DNA of 64,000 nt from positions 1 through 64,000 of the forward strand of contig RDOA01000015.1 of NCBI GenBank assembly GCA_011364925.1, read 5' to 3'. Positions 7,857-15,967 of this stretch are shown here, in pieces (the stretch's first letter is position 1; each line of letters begins with the position of its first letter). A model generated the notes under the pieces. The model searched no databases. It was not told where the DNA came from and saw only the letters and a program-made list of their open reading frames with translations. The DNA is from Promethearchaeota archaeon (GTDB taxonomy: Archaea > Asgardarchaeota > Lokiarchaeia > Sigyniarchaeales > SOKP01). Both the position numbers and the translations under genes were made by a program.

Positions 7857-9530
7857 CTATTTTTCTAGTTTCTTGATTTCTTTTTCCCTTAAAGCTCTTC
7901 TAAGGATTTTTCCCACTCCGCTTTTTGGAAGACTTCGAACAAACTCTATTTCTCTAGGATATTTATAAGCTGCTAAATTTTCTTTGGCAAATTGAATTAT
8001 GTCTTCCTCAGAAACTTTTCCTTTACTTTCGGTTTTAAGTAGTACAAACGCTTTAATGTTTTCACCTTTCATAGGATCAGGAACGCCAATTACCGCGCAT
8101 TCTTGAATCGCTGGATGTTCGTATAATACTTCCTCAATCTCCCTCGGATAAACGCTATGTCCTTTGTATTTTATTAGATCTTTTATCCGATCTAATAAAA
8201 ATAAGTAATATTCGTTATCAAGCCTTCCATAATCACCAGTACGCAACCATTTATAGCCACCCGCTTCAAAAAATACAAGTTTGTTTTCCTCTGGTCTGTT
8301 GTGGTATCCCACCATTACTTGCGGTCCAGATATAACAATCTCTCCCTCCTCGCCGATTGGAACGAATTCAAGATTCTCATTTACGATACCTACAAGAGTA
8401 TTGGTGAATGGATGTCCTACAGAGCCTCGTTTTAATTTTGACCATATTGTAGCTGTTATAGCGCCTGTACTAGTTTCGCTAAGGCCATATCCTTCTGCCA
8501 TTCTGAAACCCGTTCGTCGCTCCCATTCCAAGGCTAGCTCGTCAGGAAGCGCACCAGCACCACAGTTTGCGAATTTCAGGCAAGTCATATCTACATCTTT
8601 CATATGAGGCGAGTTTAAAATGTTCACAAACATCGTGGGCACTCCAAGTAACATATTTGGACGCCATTTTTTGATTACCTCTGCAATTCTTTGAAGATCA
8701 AATGAGGGAAGGATGTACGCTTTTGATCCAACTAAACAACCCATTAATAGTTCACAAGCTTGTCCGTAGATATGATACCAAGGTAATATAGAAAGACCTT
8801 TTATATTTTCCTTAAGGTAATTCTCGATCATATAATCAGTAGTTTGTTTTATTGCCCAAAGCATTGATACCACATTATAATGCGATAAACAAGCACCTTT
8901 TGGAAGTCCAGTCGTTCCTCCTGTATATTGAATTATAGCAATATCTTCTTTTGGATTAATTTTGACTTCAAATTCAAGAGGTTCTTGATATTTGTCCATT
9001 AATTTATCGTAATGAGTGATGATGTCTGTCTCAGGGACTGTAATTTCTTCTCCCATTATGTTCAATATAATTACTTTGTTAAGCGATATTTTTTCGGCAA
9101 CTTTTTCGTATTCCCGGACGAATCTATCCATGGTAACTAAAATACTAGCACCAGAATCTTCGATTTGATAAGCAAGTTCTCTTCCAGTAAATAAGGGGCT
9201 AATAGCTGTTAAAGTAGCTCCGAGATAAATTGCAGCATAATACGCAATAGAGAATTGAGGACAATTAGGAAGCCATAATGCAACAATATCCCCTTTCTTT
9301 ACACCCAAATCTTTTAACACTGCAGCAAATCTTCTAGTTAACACATCTAATTGTTTCGTATTAAATTCTTTCCCAAAGAAATCCATTACAACTTGGTCAG
9401 GAAAATTTTCACCGCGATACTTCCATACATCAATCAACGACATGTTTTTAGGTAGTTCTAAGTCTACTGTTAGACCATCCGGTAAAAATTCTTCCCAACT
9501 ACGATTTTTTATATAGTCTGGAAGTTCCAT
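7857..9530 (-). CDS. Long-chain acyl-CoA synthetase (AMP-forming)
   Basis: The 557-residue protein is a typical ANL-superfamily enzyme. The P-loop-like A3 motif reads YTGGTTGLPKG, with AEGYGLSETS, a GYHNRPEENK block, LRTGDYG, DRIKDLIKYKGHSVYP and the C-terminal lysine region PKSGVGKILRRALR. It activates a fatty or other carboxylic acid to acyl-CoA via an acyl-adenylate in the cytoplasm. GGAGGT stands about 11 bases before the ATG. It is convergent with nadA. With the enoyl-CoA hydratase, CoA transferase and 2-hydroxyacyl-CoA dehydratase genes nearby, it points to acyl-CoA metabolism. Chain-length preference is not readable. Confidence 0.92.
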   Translation of the reverse strand: MELPDYIKNRSWEEFLPDGLTVDLELPKNMSLIDVWKYRGENFPDQVVMDFFGKEFNTKQLDVLTRRFAAVLKDLGVKKGDIVALWLPNCPQFSIAYYAAIYLGATLTAISPLFTGRELAYQIEDSGASILVTMDRFVREYEKVAEKISLNKVIILNIMGEEITVPETDIITHYDKLMDKYQEPLEFEVKINPKEDIAIIQYTGGTTGLPKGACLSHYNVVSMLWAIKQTTDYMIENYLKENIKGLSILPWYHIYGQACELLMGCLVGSKAYILPSFDLQRIAEVIKKWRPNMLLGVPTMFVNILNSPHMKDVDMTCLKFANCGAGALPDELALEWERRTGFRMAEGYGLSETSTGAITATIWSKLKRGSVGHPFTNTLVGIVNENLEFVPIGEEGEIVISGPQVMVGYHNRPEENKLVFFEAGGYKWLRTGDYGRLDNEYYLFLLDRIKDLIKYKGHSVYPREIEEVLYEHPAIQECAVIGVPDPMKGENIKAFVLLKTESKGKVSEEDIIQFAKENLAAYKYPREIEFVRSLPKSGVGKILRRALREKEIKKLEK

Positions 9531-9670
9531 TTATTGTAATACCTCCAATTTTATTTTTCAAAATCAATTAATTGTTAGTCTAAAGATTCTCATATCATAT
9601 TTAAGTTTTATTTGAAGATGGAGATGTAACTTAGTACTAAAAAAAACAATGTTTATAGAACAAGATAATT

Positions 9671-11143
9671 TCATAATAAATCTAAAAATTTCGTAATTCG
9701 CAACTGTTTTTTATCATCTAGATATCTTAAAAAACCTTTGGTGGGAGCACCAGCTCGTAATGCTATTTTAGAACTTGTTTCCTCGTATCGCTTGATACTT
9801 TTAAAATCAAAATTGAACTTTGCCATAGAATCTCTCACTTTCAATTGCCACTTTACAAAATTTTTATATAATCGATTATTCACTCTCGCTCGGGAGATGT
9901 AGTGATTTTCATAATATTGAATTTCCCGAAGGTTATAATTTGTATAATATCTGAAGTTTTGCCCCATCCAGAAAAAATGTGAAACTAATTCTGAATATTT
10001 CCCAAGACTACAACCTACTAATTTTAATACCTTGAGAAAAGGTAAATCGTTTAAGTATTCGGGTATTTCTTTAATTTCAACATTCCCAGATAAATCGAGC
10101 CATTCTAAATTCTTTAATTGACTTAAACCTTTGACATTTTTTATGTAGTTATTCTTTAAGTTCAGCTTTCTCAAATTTTTTAAACGATCTAATCCTTTTA
10201 TTTCAGTAATTTTATTATTACTTAAATCTAAATGCTCTACCTTTGTTTCAATATCCTCTAATCCTTTTATTTCTGAAATATTCTCAATTGTTTTGTTAGA
10301 AAGGTTTAAAAGATTGTTTTGTAGCATTCCAATAAAATTATTTTTATATATAATGAGTTTTACATCTAAACAATCATAATTAATTATCGCTTTATTAAGG
10401 AATTTAAGGAGAGGAAAACTCTTGTTTTTTTTATACCGATTATAAATAATTTCAATAAAGGATTGCTTGAACTCGTCAGGAATGTTTTCAATTGATTTAA
10501 TTAAAATTAAATATTTATAAGACAGCCGAAAGGATCCTAAAAATTGCGAAACAAGCGATTGAATTTGCCGTTCAGAATCGGAATTTATACCCCCTTTTAG
10601 ATGTGAAGTAATCTTCTTTGAAAATTCTTCTATGCTTGGAAAATCAATATCGACCAGGATACTTTCAAATTCATCTTCTGTTAAGTAATTTAGATAACCA
10701 TTTTGGGTTAAAAATCGAACTACGGTAGGATGACCAGTAGCGTACCTCATTGCTATTTCTTCTTTAAATTTTCGTTTAGCTATTATATCTCCCGCATCAC
10801 ACAACGCTTTTAACAGAGGAAAAGCTAAATTACGATGAAGAATTCGAGTATCATAATCATTATCAACCCACGCTTGGATGTTTGAACAATGACCCCAGAA
10901 CTCTGTTTCAGGCGGGACTAATCTGTGATTGCGTTCCATGTTGCGACTCAACCTTACTGCAGCTTCGTCTATTGATCTTATTTCATCATATCTTTCTATT
11001 TCGTGAACGGGAATATCCAGTAGTAGATACATGCATTGTCTGAAAGGTCGACCATTTACATAAATGATCGTTCTTCCACCCTCCAGTTTTAAGGTTAAAA
11101 GGTCGTTAATCTTAAAATCCTTTTTAGTCGTGGGAGCATACAT
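9671..11143 (-). CDS. Intracellular leucine-rich-repeat protein with an Asgard-type N-terminal domain
   Basis: The 490-residue protein has no signal peptide or membrane segment. Residues 1-170 form a conserved-looking domain (YVNGRPFRQCMYLLLDIP, PPETEFWGHCSNIQAW, HRNLAFPLLKALCDAGD, RYATGHPTVVRFL). In my knowledge this precedes LRRs in many Lokiarchaeal proteins. Residues about 270-375 carry 4-5 LRRs of the SDS22-like type, with L-LSNN-I-I-GL-L-NL consensus. The last 110 residues are basic and helical. SDS22-like LRRs usually bind proteins, and the N-terminal domain has no known function. The regulator at 11299 lies upstream in the same direction, 155 bases away. Confidence 0.82.
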   Translation of the reverse strand: MYAPTTKKDFKINDLLTLKLEGGRTIIYVNGRPFRQCMYLLLDIPVHEIERYDEIRSIDEAAVRLSRNMERNHRLVPPETEFWGHCSNIQAWVDNDYDTRILHRNLAFPLLKALCDAGDIIAKRKFKEEIAMRYATGHPTVVRFLTQNGYLNYLTEDEFESILVDIDFPSIEEFSKKITSHLKGGINSDSERQIQSLVSQFLGSFRLSYKYLILIKSIENIPDEFKQSFIEIIYNRYKKNKSFPLLKFLNKAIINYDCLDVKLIIYKNNFIGMLQNNLLNLSNKTIENISEIKGLEDIETKVEHLDLSNNKITEIKGLDRLKNLRKLNLKNNYIKNVKGLSQLKNLEWLDLSGNVEIKEIPEYLNDLPFLKVLKLVGCSLGKYSELVSHFFWMGQNFRYYTNYNLREIQYYENHYISRARVNNRLYKNFVKWQLKVRDSMAKFNFDFKSIKRYEETSSKIALRAGAPTKGFLRYLDDKKQLRITKFLDLL

Positions 11144-11298
11144 AATAAAATGATTTCAGTTGAATAGAAATTTATTAAATGGATTTACTGTCTAACTGAT
11201 GAAGTATTCAGTTGATAAATAAACAGTTTGTTAAAATTTTTAAAAGAAAAGAGAGAATTAATTTTCAAAAAAAAATCAATATGTATAAAATTTTAAAC

Positions 11299-12414
11299 TT
11301 AGTTGTCAATAAGAGTTAGAGTGTTTAGGTTCACAGACTCCATTTTTGTACCTTTAAAAATTACTTCTCTTAATAATTTTCCTTCTTTAGACATTTCAAG
11401 TTTACGAGATTGAGTTAAGCCCTCCATTAACTTATCCCTTTCGATGTTCAAGAATCCCATCTCTATAGCATTATTAATAATTAGATTTAGTACTAATAGT
11501 TGAAATTGTTCCATTATTTCGTCCCATAATAACCCCATTTCCTTTAATTCTACGGTGATTTCTTCAGACATTACATCTAAATCGTAAATCTGATTTGAAA
11601 TTCCTTCTTGTAAGTTAATTATCTCGTCTATTAATCGATCTTTTATCAATCTTAAGGTTGTAGTCCCAAGTAAATCTTCCTCGTGAAAGAAAAAATCGCT
11701 ATCAGCTCGTTTGATAAGGTAAAAACCAAATTCATGTTTTATGAGTTTTATTCTTGCTAAATAGGTAATTGCCTCTCTATCAACTTTAAAAGTTTCACAG
11801 AATTGGTCCAAATCTAATTTGTATCCCTTAAAATTTGGTGAAGGGATGTCAAATCTCCAATATTTTTTTGCAAAAGCACCTTGTCCGAGGATTGAATTAT
11901 AAAAAATATAAAAAAGCGACATGTATAAGTCCCTATCTTGCTGTAATTCAAAGAAGTTATCGCCAATTTTTGAGACTATTCTTACGATGTGAATAATAAA
12001 AGCTGCTTCTAAATTTCTCTGTTTATAAAAATCGATTAAATCCTCGAGCTTTCTTACGTTTTCTTTAAGTTCATGGACAACAAATAGTTCGTCCTTCAAT
12101 TGTAGTGGTTCCTCGCCTAATTTCTCTACACCCTTGTCAGTAATGACATAGAAACGATATTGTTTATTCGAATCTTTATCTGTAATAAGCCTTTGTTCTA
12201 TCGTCTTATCTTTACTATGTAATGTAAGATATTTAGATACAGTTGACCTGCTTAATTTTGAGTGCTTAACCAAATTTGTAAATCTTTGCGGTCCTAAATT
12301 TCTTAAAATGAACAAAATTCTTCGACTGTTATCTTGAATATTATCAGATTTCGTTAACAATTCTCTTTTTAATTTTTCAGAGATTTTCCAACTCTCCATA
12401 TTTATATTATACAA
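11299..12414 (-). CDS. Winged-helix transcriptional regulator-like protein
   Basis: The 371-residue protein starts with a winged helix at residues 25-100. NSRRILFILRNLGPQRF is followed by a recognition helix in KLSRSTVSKYLTLH and a wing ending in RFYVITDKGVEKL, an ArsR/MarR/PadR-like layout. The remaining 260 residues are helical and unassigned, perhaps a sensor or oligomerisation part. A second in-frame ATG at 12399 (MESWKISEKL) is an equally good start, since neither has a clear Shine-Dalgarno sequence. It precedes the LRR gene on the same strand and could regulate it. The DNA target is unknown. Confidence 0.72.
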   Translation of the reverse strand: MYNINMESWKISEKLKRELLTKSDNIQDNSRRILFILRNLGPQRFTNLVKHSKLSRSTVSKYLTLHSKDKTIEQRLITDKDSNKQYRFYVITDKGVEKLGEEPLQLKDELFVVHELKENVRKLEDLIDFYKQRNLEAAFIIHIVRIVSKIGDNFFELQQDRDLYMSLFYIFYNSILGQGAFAKKYWRFDIPSPNFKGYKLDLDQFCETFKVDREAITYLARIKLIKHEFGFYLIKRADSDFFFHEEDLLGTTTLRLIKDRLIDEIINLQEGISNQIYDLDVMSEEITVELKEMGLLWDEIMEQFQLLVLNLIINNAIEMGFLNIERDKLMEGLTQSRKLEMSKEGKLLREVIFKGTKMESVNLNTLTLIDN

Positions 12415-12670
12415 ATTTAATATTTTAAATCTATACTTTTTTTTTGGACTTATACTAAAAGATTTCTAAAAAACAAAAAATATTAGTTTGAGTATAGTAT
12501 TAAAATCGGAGATAAAAAGCCATAGCCCAGCAACAAGAAAAAATATATACCCAAATATTACTTTCCTTAAAAATAAAATATGATTTAGACTTAAGTATGA
12601 ACAATAAGACCACATTCTTTAAAATATTGAATTCTAATAATATTATTAACAATAATAAAAAAAATATAAA

Positions 12671-12675
12671 GTGAT
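12671..12675 (+). promoter_or_regulatory. GTGAT-type Shine-Dalgarno for the ubiquitin-like gene
   Basis: AAGTGAT ends 6 bases before the ATG at 12682. GTGAT is complementary to the AUCAC just 5' of the CCUCC in archaeal 16S rRNA. The same element precedes four other genes in this window. Confidence 0.55.
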
Positions 12676-12681
12676 ATTGAA

Positions 12682-12933
12682 ATGACCCAATACAGGTTTA
12701 GGCTCACAGGAGTGCCCCCAGATCAAGCAATCAAGCTCATTGAAGTAGATCCTAATCAATCAATCGCAGAGATTAAGAAAACAGTTCAGAGAGAGTATAA
12801 ACTTAATCCTATTCTAGCGATTCAATTTATCTTCAAAGGAAAAGTACTCCCTGATCAGTTAAAATTCGCTAAAATTGGAATTCATCCAAAGAAGGATGTT
12901 ATAACCGTTATGGCTACACAAGCTGGCGGATAA
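12682..12933 (+). CDS. Ubiquitin-like beta-grasp protein with C-terminal Gly-Gly
   Basis: The 83-residue protein aligns by eye along the whole length of ubiquitin. A first hairpin (YRFRLTG) is followed by IKLIEVDPNQSIAEIKKTVQ for beta2 and the helix, then AIQFIFKGKVLPDQ, matching ubiquitin's IFAGKQLEDG with Lys54 at the Lys48 position. IHPKKDVITVM is the last strand. It ends exactly in AGG, so no protease is needed to expose the di-glycine. Such proteins are adenylated by E1-like enzymes and act as protein modifiers or sulfur carriers. The pattern is closer to ubiquitin than to MoaD or ThiS. No E2, RING or JAMM gene is adjacent; the only E1-like gene here is at 2983. Its promoter region (12415-12681) is divergent from the winged-helix gene and very AT-rich. 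Confidence 0.85.
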   Translation: MTQYRFRLTGVPPDQAIKLIEVDPNQSIAEIKKTVQREYKLNPILAIQFIFKGKVLPDQLKFAKIGIHPKKDVITVMATQAGG

Positions 12934-12999
12934 AAAATATTTTTTTCTCTTTTTATTTTGTTTCGAAATCTTTTTACTTCTTATATATGATTTTTTATT

Positions 13000-14223
13000 A
13001 TGGACTCTATAACTAAAATTGGAATTCAGAAAATTGAAAATGACAATGTAAAAGCAGCTGTATTTTCAACTCTCAAACTCATAGATGCTCAACAACTAAT
13101 GCGTAAAGAAAATATGGTAGTTGTGTTAAAACCAAATCTATTAATGGGTAAACCAGCTGAAAGAGGTGTTAACACTCATCCAGAAGTTGTTCGAGCTGTA
13201 ATTCAATGGGTAAAACAATTCAATCCATCAAAGATTTACGTAAGTGATTCTGCTGGAGGTCAAAAACCAGGAATCACAGAATTGGCTATGAAAGAGAGTG
13301 GAATTCAAGAAATTTGCGACCAAGAAGGAGCAATTTGTGTACCATTTGAAAAAACGGAGAGAGAAATTTATGAAGTTAAAGATGCTCTTGAATTAAAAGA
13401 AATTTCGAGTTCTCGATTGCTTAAAGAAGCTGATTTAATTATAAACATCCCCAAAATTAAAACTCATTGGCAATGCACTTTAACATGTTGTATTAAAAAC
13501 ATGTTTGGAACTATGCTTCTTGCAAATAAAGCGAAAACTCACGCTCAAACTGCAGTTTTGGAACGCTTTTGTTCAGCGTTAGCTGATATTTATTCAGTCT
13601 CTAAGCCACAATTAACGGTAATAGATGGATATTATTGTATGGAAGGTCAAGGACCATCGAGCGGTGATGTAGTTAAGTTAGACATAATTATGGCGGGATA
13701 TGACGGTGTTGCTTTAGATACAGCTGTTTGTAAAATAATTGGATTTGATCCATCAGAAATATTGTATCTGGGTAAAGCGGTAGAAAAGAATTTAGGTACT
13801 ACAAATCTTGAAGAAGTGGAAATCTTAGGTGAGACAATTGAATCCGTTTATCGAAAATTTAAACGACCAAAGCTTAAACCAATTTCAATGCCTCTACCAA
13901 AATGGTTCGCAGATTATATTGGGAAAACAATATTTAGAGCTAAAGTTAAATTCGATAAAAAAAAGTGCAAATTATGTGCTACTTGCTGGACAAATTGCCC
14001 AGTAAGTGCGATCACACCCCCAGATGAGTTAAAAAAAGGAAATGTCCCAAATTGGGATAGTAAGAAGTGTATTACCTGTTTCTGTTGCGTGGAGTTGTGT
14101 CCTCATGAAGCGGTTAAGTTTAAAATCAATTACATTAAAAATGTTCTAGCTTCATGGTTAGGATTGGGTTGCATTATAGTCTTAGGTTTAATAACGATTC
14201 TTATTCTATGGTTAACTCTTTAG
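13000..14223 (+). CDS. DUF362 protein with two [4Fe-4S] ferredoxin motifs and C-terminal membrane anchor
   Basis: The 407-residue protein has a DUF362 domain (VVLKPNLLMG, HPEVVRAVIQWV, SDSAGGQ, NIPKIKTHWQCTLTCCIKNMFG, DGYYCMEGQGPSSG) at residues 1-290. A dicluster ferredoxin-like domain follows at about 315-375, with CKLCATCWTNCP and CITCFCCVELCP, each giving four cysteines. The last 25 residues are a membrane segment (WLGLGCIIVLGLITILILWL). The DUF362 function is unsettled; fusion to ferredoxin domains is common in anaerobes and implies electron transfer. The anchor would place it at the cytoplasmic membrane. It follows the ubiquitin-like gene by 66 bases on the same strand, though there is no clear functional link. 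Confidence 0.87.
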   Translation: MDSITKIGIQKIENDNVKAAVFSTLKLIDAQQLMRKENMVVVLKPNLLMGKPAERGVNTHPEVVRAVIQWVKQFNPSKIYVSDSAGGQKPGITELAMKESGIQEICDQEGAICVPFEKTEREIYEVKDALELKEISSSRLLKEADLIINIPKIKTHWQCTLTCCIKNMFGTMLLANKAKTHAQTAVLERFCSALADIYSVSKPQLTVIDGYYCMEGQGPSSGDVVKLDIIMAGYDGVALDTAVCKIIGFDPSEILYLGKAVEKNLGTTNLEEVEILGETIESVYRKFKRPKLKPISMPLPKWFADYIGKTIFRAKVKFDKKKCKLCATCWTNCPVSAITPPDELKKGNVPNWDSKKCITCFCCVELCPHEAVKFKINYIKNVLASWLGLGCIIVLGLITILILWLTL

Positions 14224-14305
14224 AGATCTTCAATTGTGTCTTAGCTTTTCTTAAAATTGTAAAAAATTCTAATTGAACAATAAATGGGCCCACTCTTCTA
14301 TGATA

Positions 14306-15067
14306 TTAACGACCCTTGAATATAGGCTTCCTATTTTCCTTAAGCGCTGCCTTTCCTTCTTTGAAGTCTTCGCTGACTAATTGAGGTTGAATAAAAGTAT
14401 TAAATTCCTCCTGTGCTAAACGCATAGCCTTTCTTCCTTCACTCTCCATGCTTTTGTAATGCCCATATTTAATAGCTTTTAGTGATAGTGGTGCATTATC
14501 CCGTAATATTTGAGCCATTTTAATAGCTTCTATCATAAGTTCTTCTTTATTTTTTGTTACATGATTGATTAGACCTAATTCATAAGCTCTTTGAGCACTC
14601 ATCGGTTTCCCTGACATGTAAAATTCCATAGAAGCCTTGAAAGGCATATAGGGTTTATATTCTACAACAGCACCAACAATTCCAACATAAACCTCACCAA
14701 AAATAAACTGAGTATCTTCTGTCGCATAAGTTATATCTGTGCTTAAAACTCCGAGCCCATATCCACTACCAATTACATTTCCATGAACCGCTCCGATGAT
14801 TGGTTTCAGGATTTTGGTACCATTTGGAGGAAAAGCTTTAAGAAGATCTTTTAACAAGCCCTTGACAAAAATATCTGCACCACGACTAAAATCGGGACCT
14901 TTTGCACTGAGAATTGCCACTCTACTTTCTGCATCTTTCGCAAAACGCTCCCATGCTTCTCCTAAAGCTCTACATAAAGGGGGATCCAATCGATTATTCT
15001 CTGGATTGTCAATTGTAATGTAGGCAATCTGATCCTTGACCTCGTAAATTAAAACATCCTTCGTCAT
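14306..15067 (-). CDS. Enoyl-CoA hydratase/isomerase family protein
   Basis: The 253-residue crotonase-fold protein starts MTKDVLIYEVKDQIAYITID. A longer frame up to 15172 exists, but its first 35 residues (MCSRLLSFFP...) have no family counterpart, and a TATA-like run lies inside them. Conserved points are NPENNRLD, RVAILSAKGPDFSRGADI for the CoA-binding loop, and GAVHGNVIGSGYGLGVLSTDI for the oxyanion hole. GEVYVGI keeps a glutamate at the second catalytic site. The first catalytic glutamate position (usually G-GCELA) is not glutamate here, so hydration is uncertain and isomerase or lyase activity is possible. It is convergent with the DUF362 gene. Confidence 0.85.
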   Translation of the reverse strand: MTKDVLIYEVKDQIAYITIDNPENNRLDPPLCRALGEAWERFAKDAESRVAILSAKGPDFSRGADIFVKGLLKDLLKAFPPNGTKILKPIIGAVHGNVIGSGYGLGVLSTDITYATEDTQFIFGEVYVGIVGAVVEYKPYMPFKASMEFYMSGKPMSAQRAYELGLINHVTKNKEELMIEAIKMAQILRDNAPLSLKAIKYGHYKSMESEGRKAMRLAQEEFNTFIQPQLVSEDFKEGKAALKENRKPIFKGR

Positions 15068-15391
15068 ATTTTTATTCACTTTATAGATATAATACATGTT
15101 TAAATGAATGTTATATATATAATTTATAGTTAAATCATAAATCGGAAAAAAAGATAAAAGTCTGGAACACAATCATTCTCTATTTGTTCTTATTATTATA
15201 TTAATTTAAAAATTTAAATATAATTGTAATTAAATCTACAGAGAGTATAGATCAGTACTTATAGAGTTTCTAAGAAAAGGAGTGGACAAAGATTAATAAA
15301 AAGAAAAACATTAATTAAAGAATTATTTCCTTTTTTTACACATTTTATAGTTTATTACAGAGAATAACAATCGAAGAGGAAAGAGCCGAAG
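15068..15391. promoter_or_regulatory. Divergent intergenic region between enoyl-CoA hydratase and cupin genes
   Basis: These 324 bases hold no convincing gene. TTATATATATAATTTATA at 15111-15128 is a good TATA-like run on the hydratase side. Near the cupin side the sequence contains a poly-T run and then AGAGGAAAGAGCC, a plausible ribosome binding site, just before the ATG at 15392. No inverted repeat long enough to call an operator was seen. Confidence 0.4.
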
Positions 15392-15736
15392 ATGAGTAAA
15401 GAAAAGACTGTCCATGAGACAAAAGGTGTTGCGGTGAAGCTACTAGCAACATTTGACCTTGGCCCTGAAATAGAGGGGATGGAAGGGCGTCAATTTCGAA
15501 TGCGTATGGTGACCTTCGAACCTGGCGGTGTCTTCGGTCCGGTTCACGACCACAAAGACAGGCCGGGTATGGTCTATATACTGCAAGGAACGATCACAGA
15601 CCATCGAAACGGAGTAGCTACGGACTATGGGCCAGGAGTGGGCTGGCCTGAGGATAAGAACACCACACACTGGCTTGAGAATAGAAGAACAACGCCGGCA
15701 GTGGAAATCTCAGTCGATATCGTCAAACAAGAGTAA
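15392..15736 (+). CDS. Cupin-domain protein, compositionally foreign
   Basis: The 114-residue protein is a single cupin barrel. VHDHKDRPGMVYILQGTI corresponds to cupin motif 1 and THWLENRRTTPAVEISVDI to motif 2. Two histidines of motif 1 and one of motif 2 remain for a metal, but the motif 1 glutamate is missing. It could be a small metal-dependent isomerase, dioxygenase or sensor; nothing sharper can be said. By hand count 129 of 240 bases between 15421 and 15660 are G or C (about 54%), far above the AT-rich neighbours. Codons such as GGC, CCG and GCG are used freely. This suggests recent acquisition. A Shine-Dalgarno-like AGAGGAAAG precedes the ATG. Confidence 0.8.
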   Translation: MSKEKTVHETKGVAVKLLATFDLGPEIEGMEGRQFRMRMVTFEPGGVFGPVHDHKDRPGMVYILQGTITDHRNGVATDYGPGVGWPEDKNTTHWLENRRTTPAVEISVDIVKQE

Positions 15737-15804
15737 GTCATATTTTATTCACTTTTTTTAAATTTAAAGAAATTTCTTGACAGATATAGAGAATATTATT
15801 TCTT

Positions 15805-15897
15805 CTAAAAAATAAAAGGCAACCAATCATACCATCGATCGCGTTCTTTGATTCTAGTAGAGCCACATTTAGGGCACCTAAGATATTTTGTTTTTCT
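15805..15897 (-). pseudogene. Fragment of a zinc-ribbon protein
   Basis: On the minus strand a short open stretch ends KYLRCPKCGSTRIKERDRWYDWLPFIF-stop. CPKCGSTRI followed by basic and aromatic residues is typical of the first half of a small zinc-ribbon domain, but the second CxxC and any normal start codon are absent. It lies between the penicillin acylase stop and the cupin stop. It is best read as a gene remnant, possibly tied to the cupin insertion. The evidence is thin. Confidence 0.3.
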
Positions 15898-15967
15898 AAA
15901 GGAATAAATTAAGATCTTTAACCATATAATATAAAAAAAAAGGGTATTATAATTTGAATTTTTAATC

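Noticed and set aside
8281-8607. Plus-strand frame of 108 residues in the acyl-CoA synthetase gene
   Set aside because: Antisense to conserved ANL motifs of the true gene and without its own ribosome binding site.
14306-15172. Long form of the enoyl-CoA hydratase with 35 extra N-terminal residues
   Set aside because: The added part has no family counterpart and covers the likely TATA region; the ATG at 15067 starts the crotonase fold.
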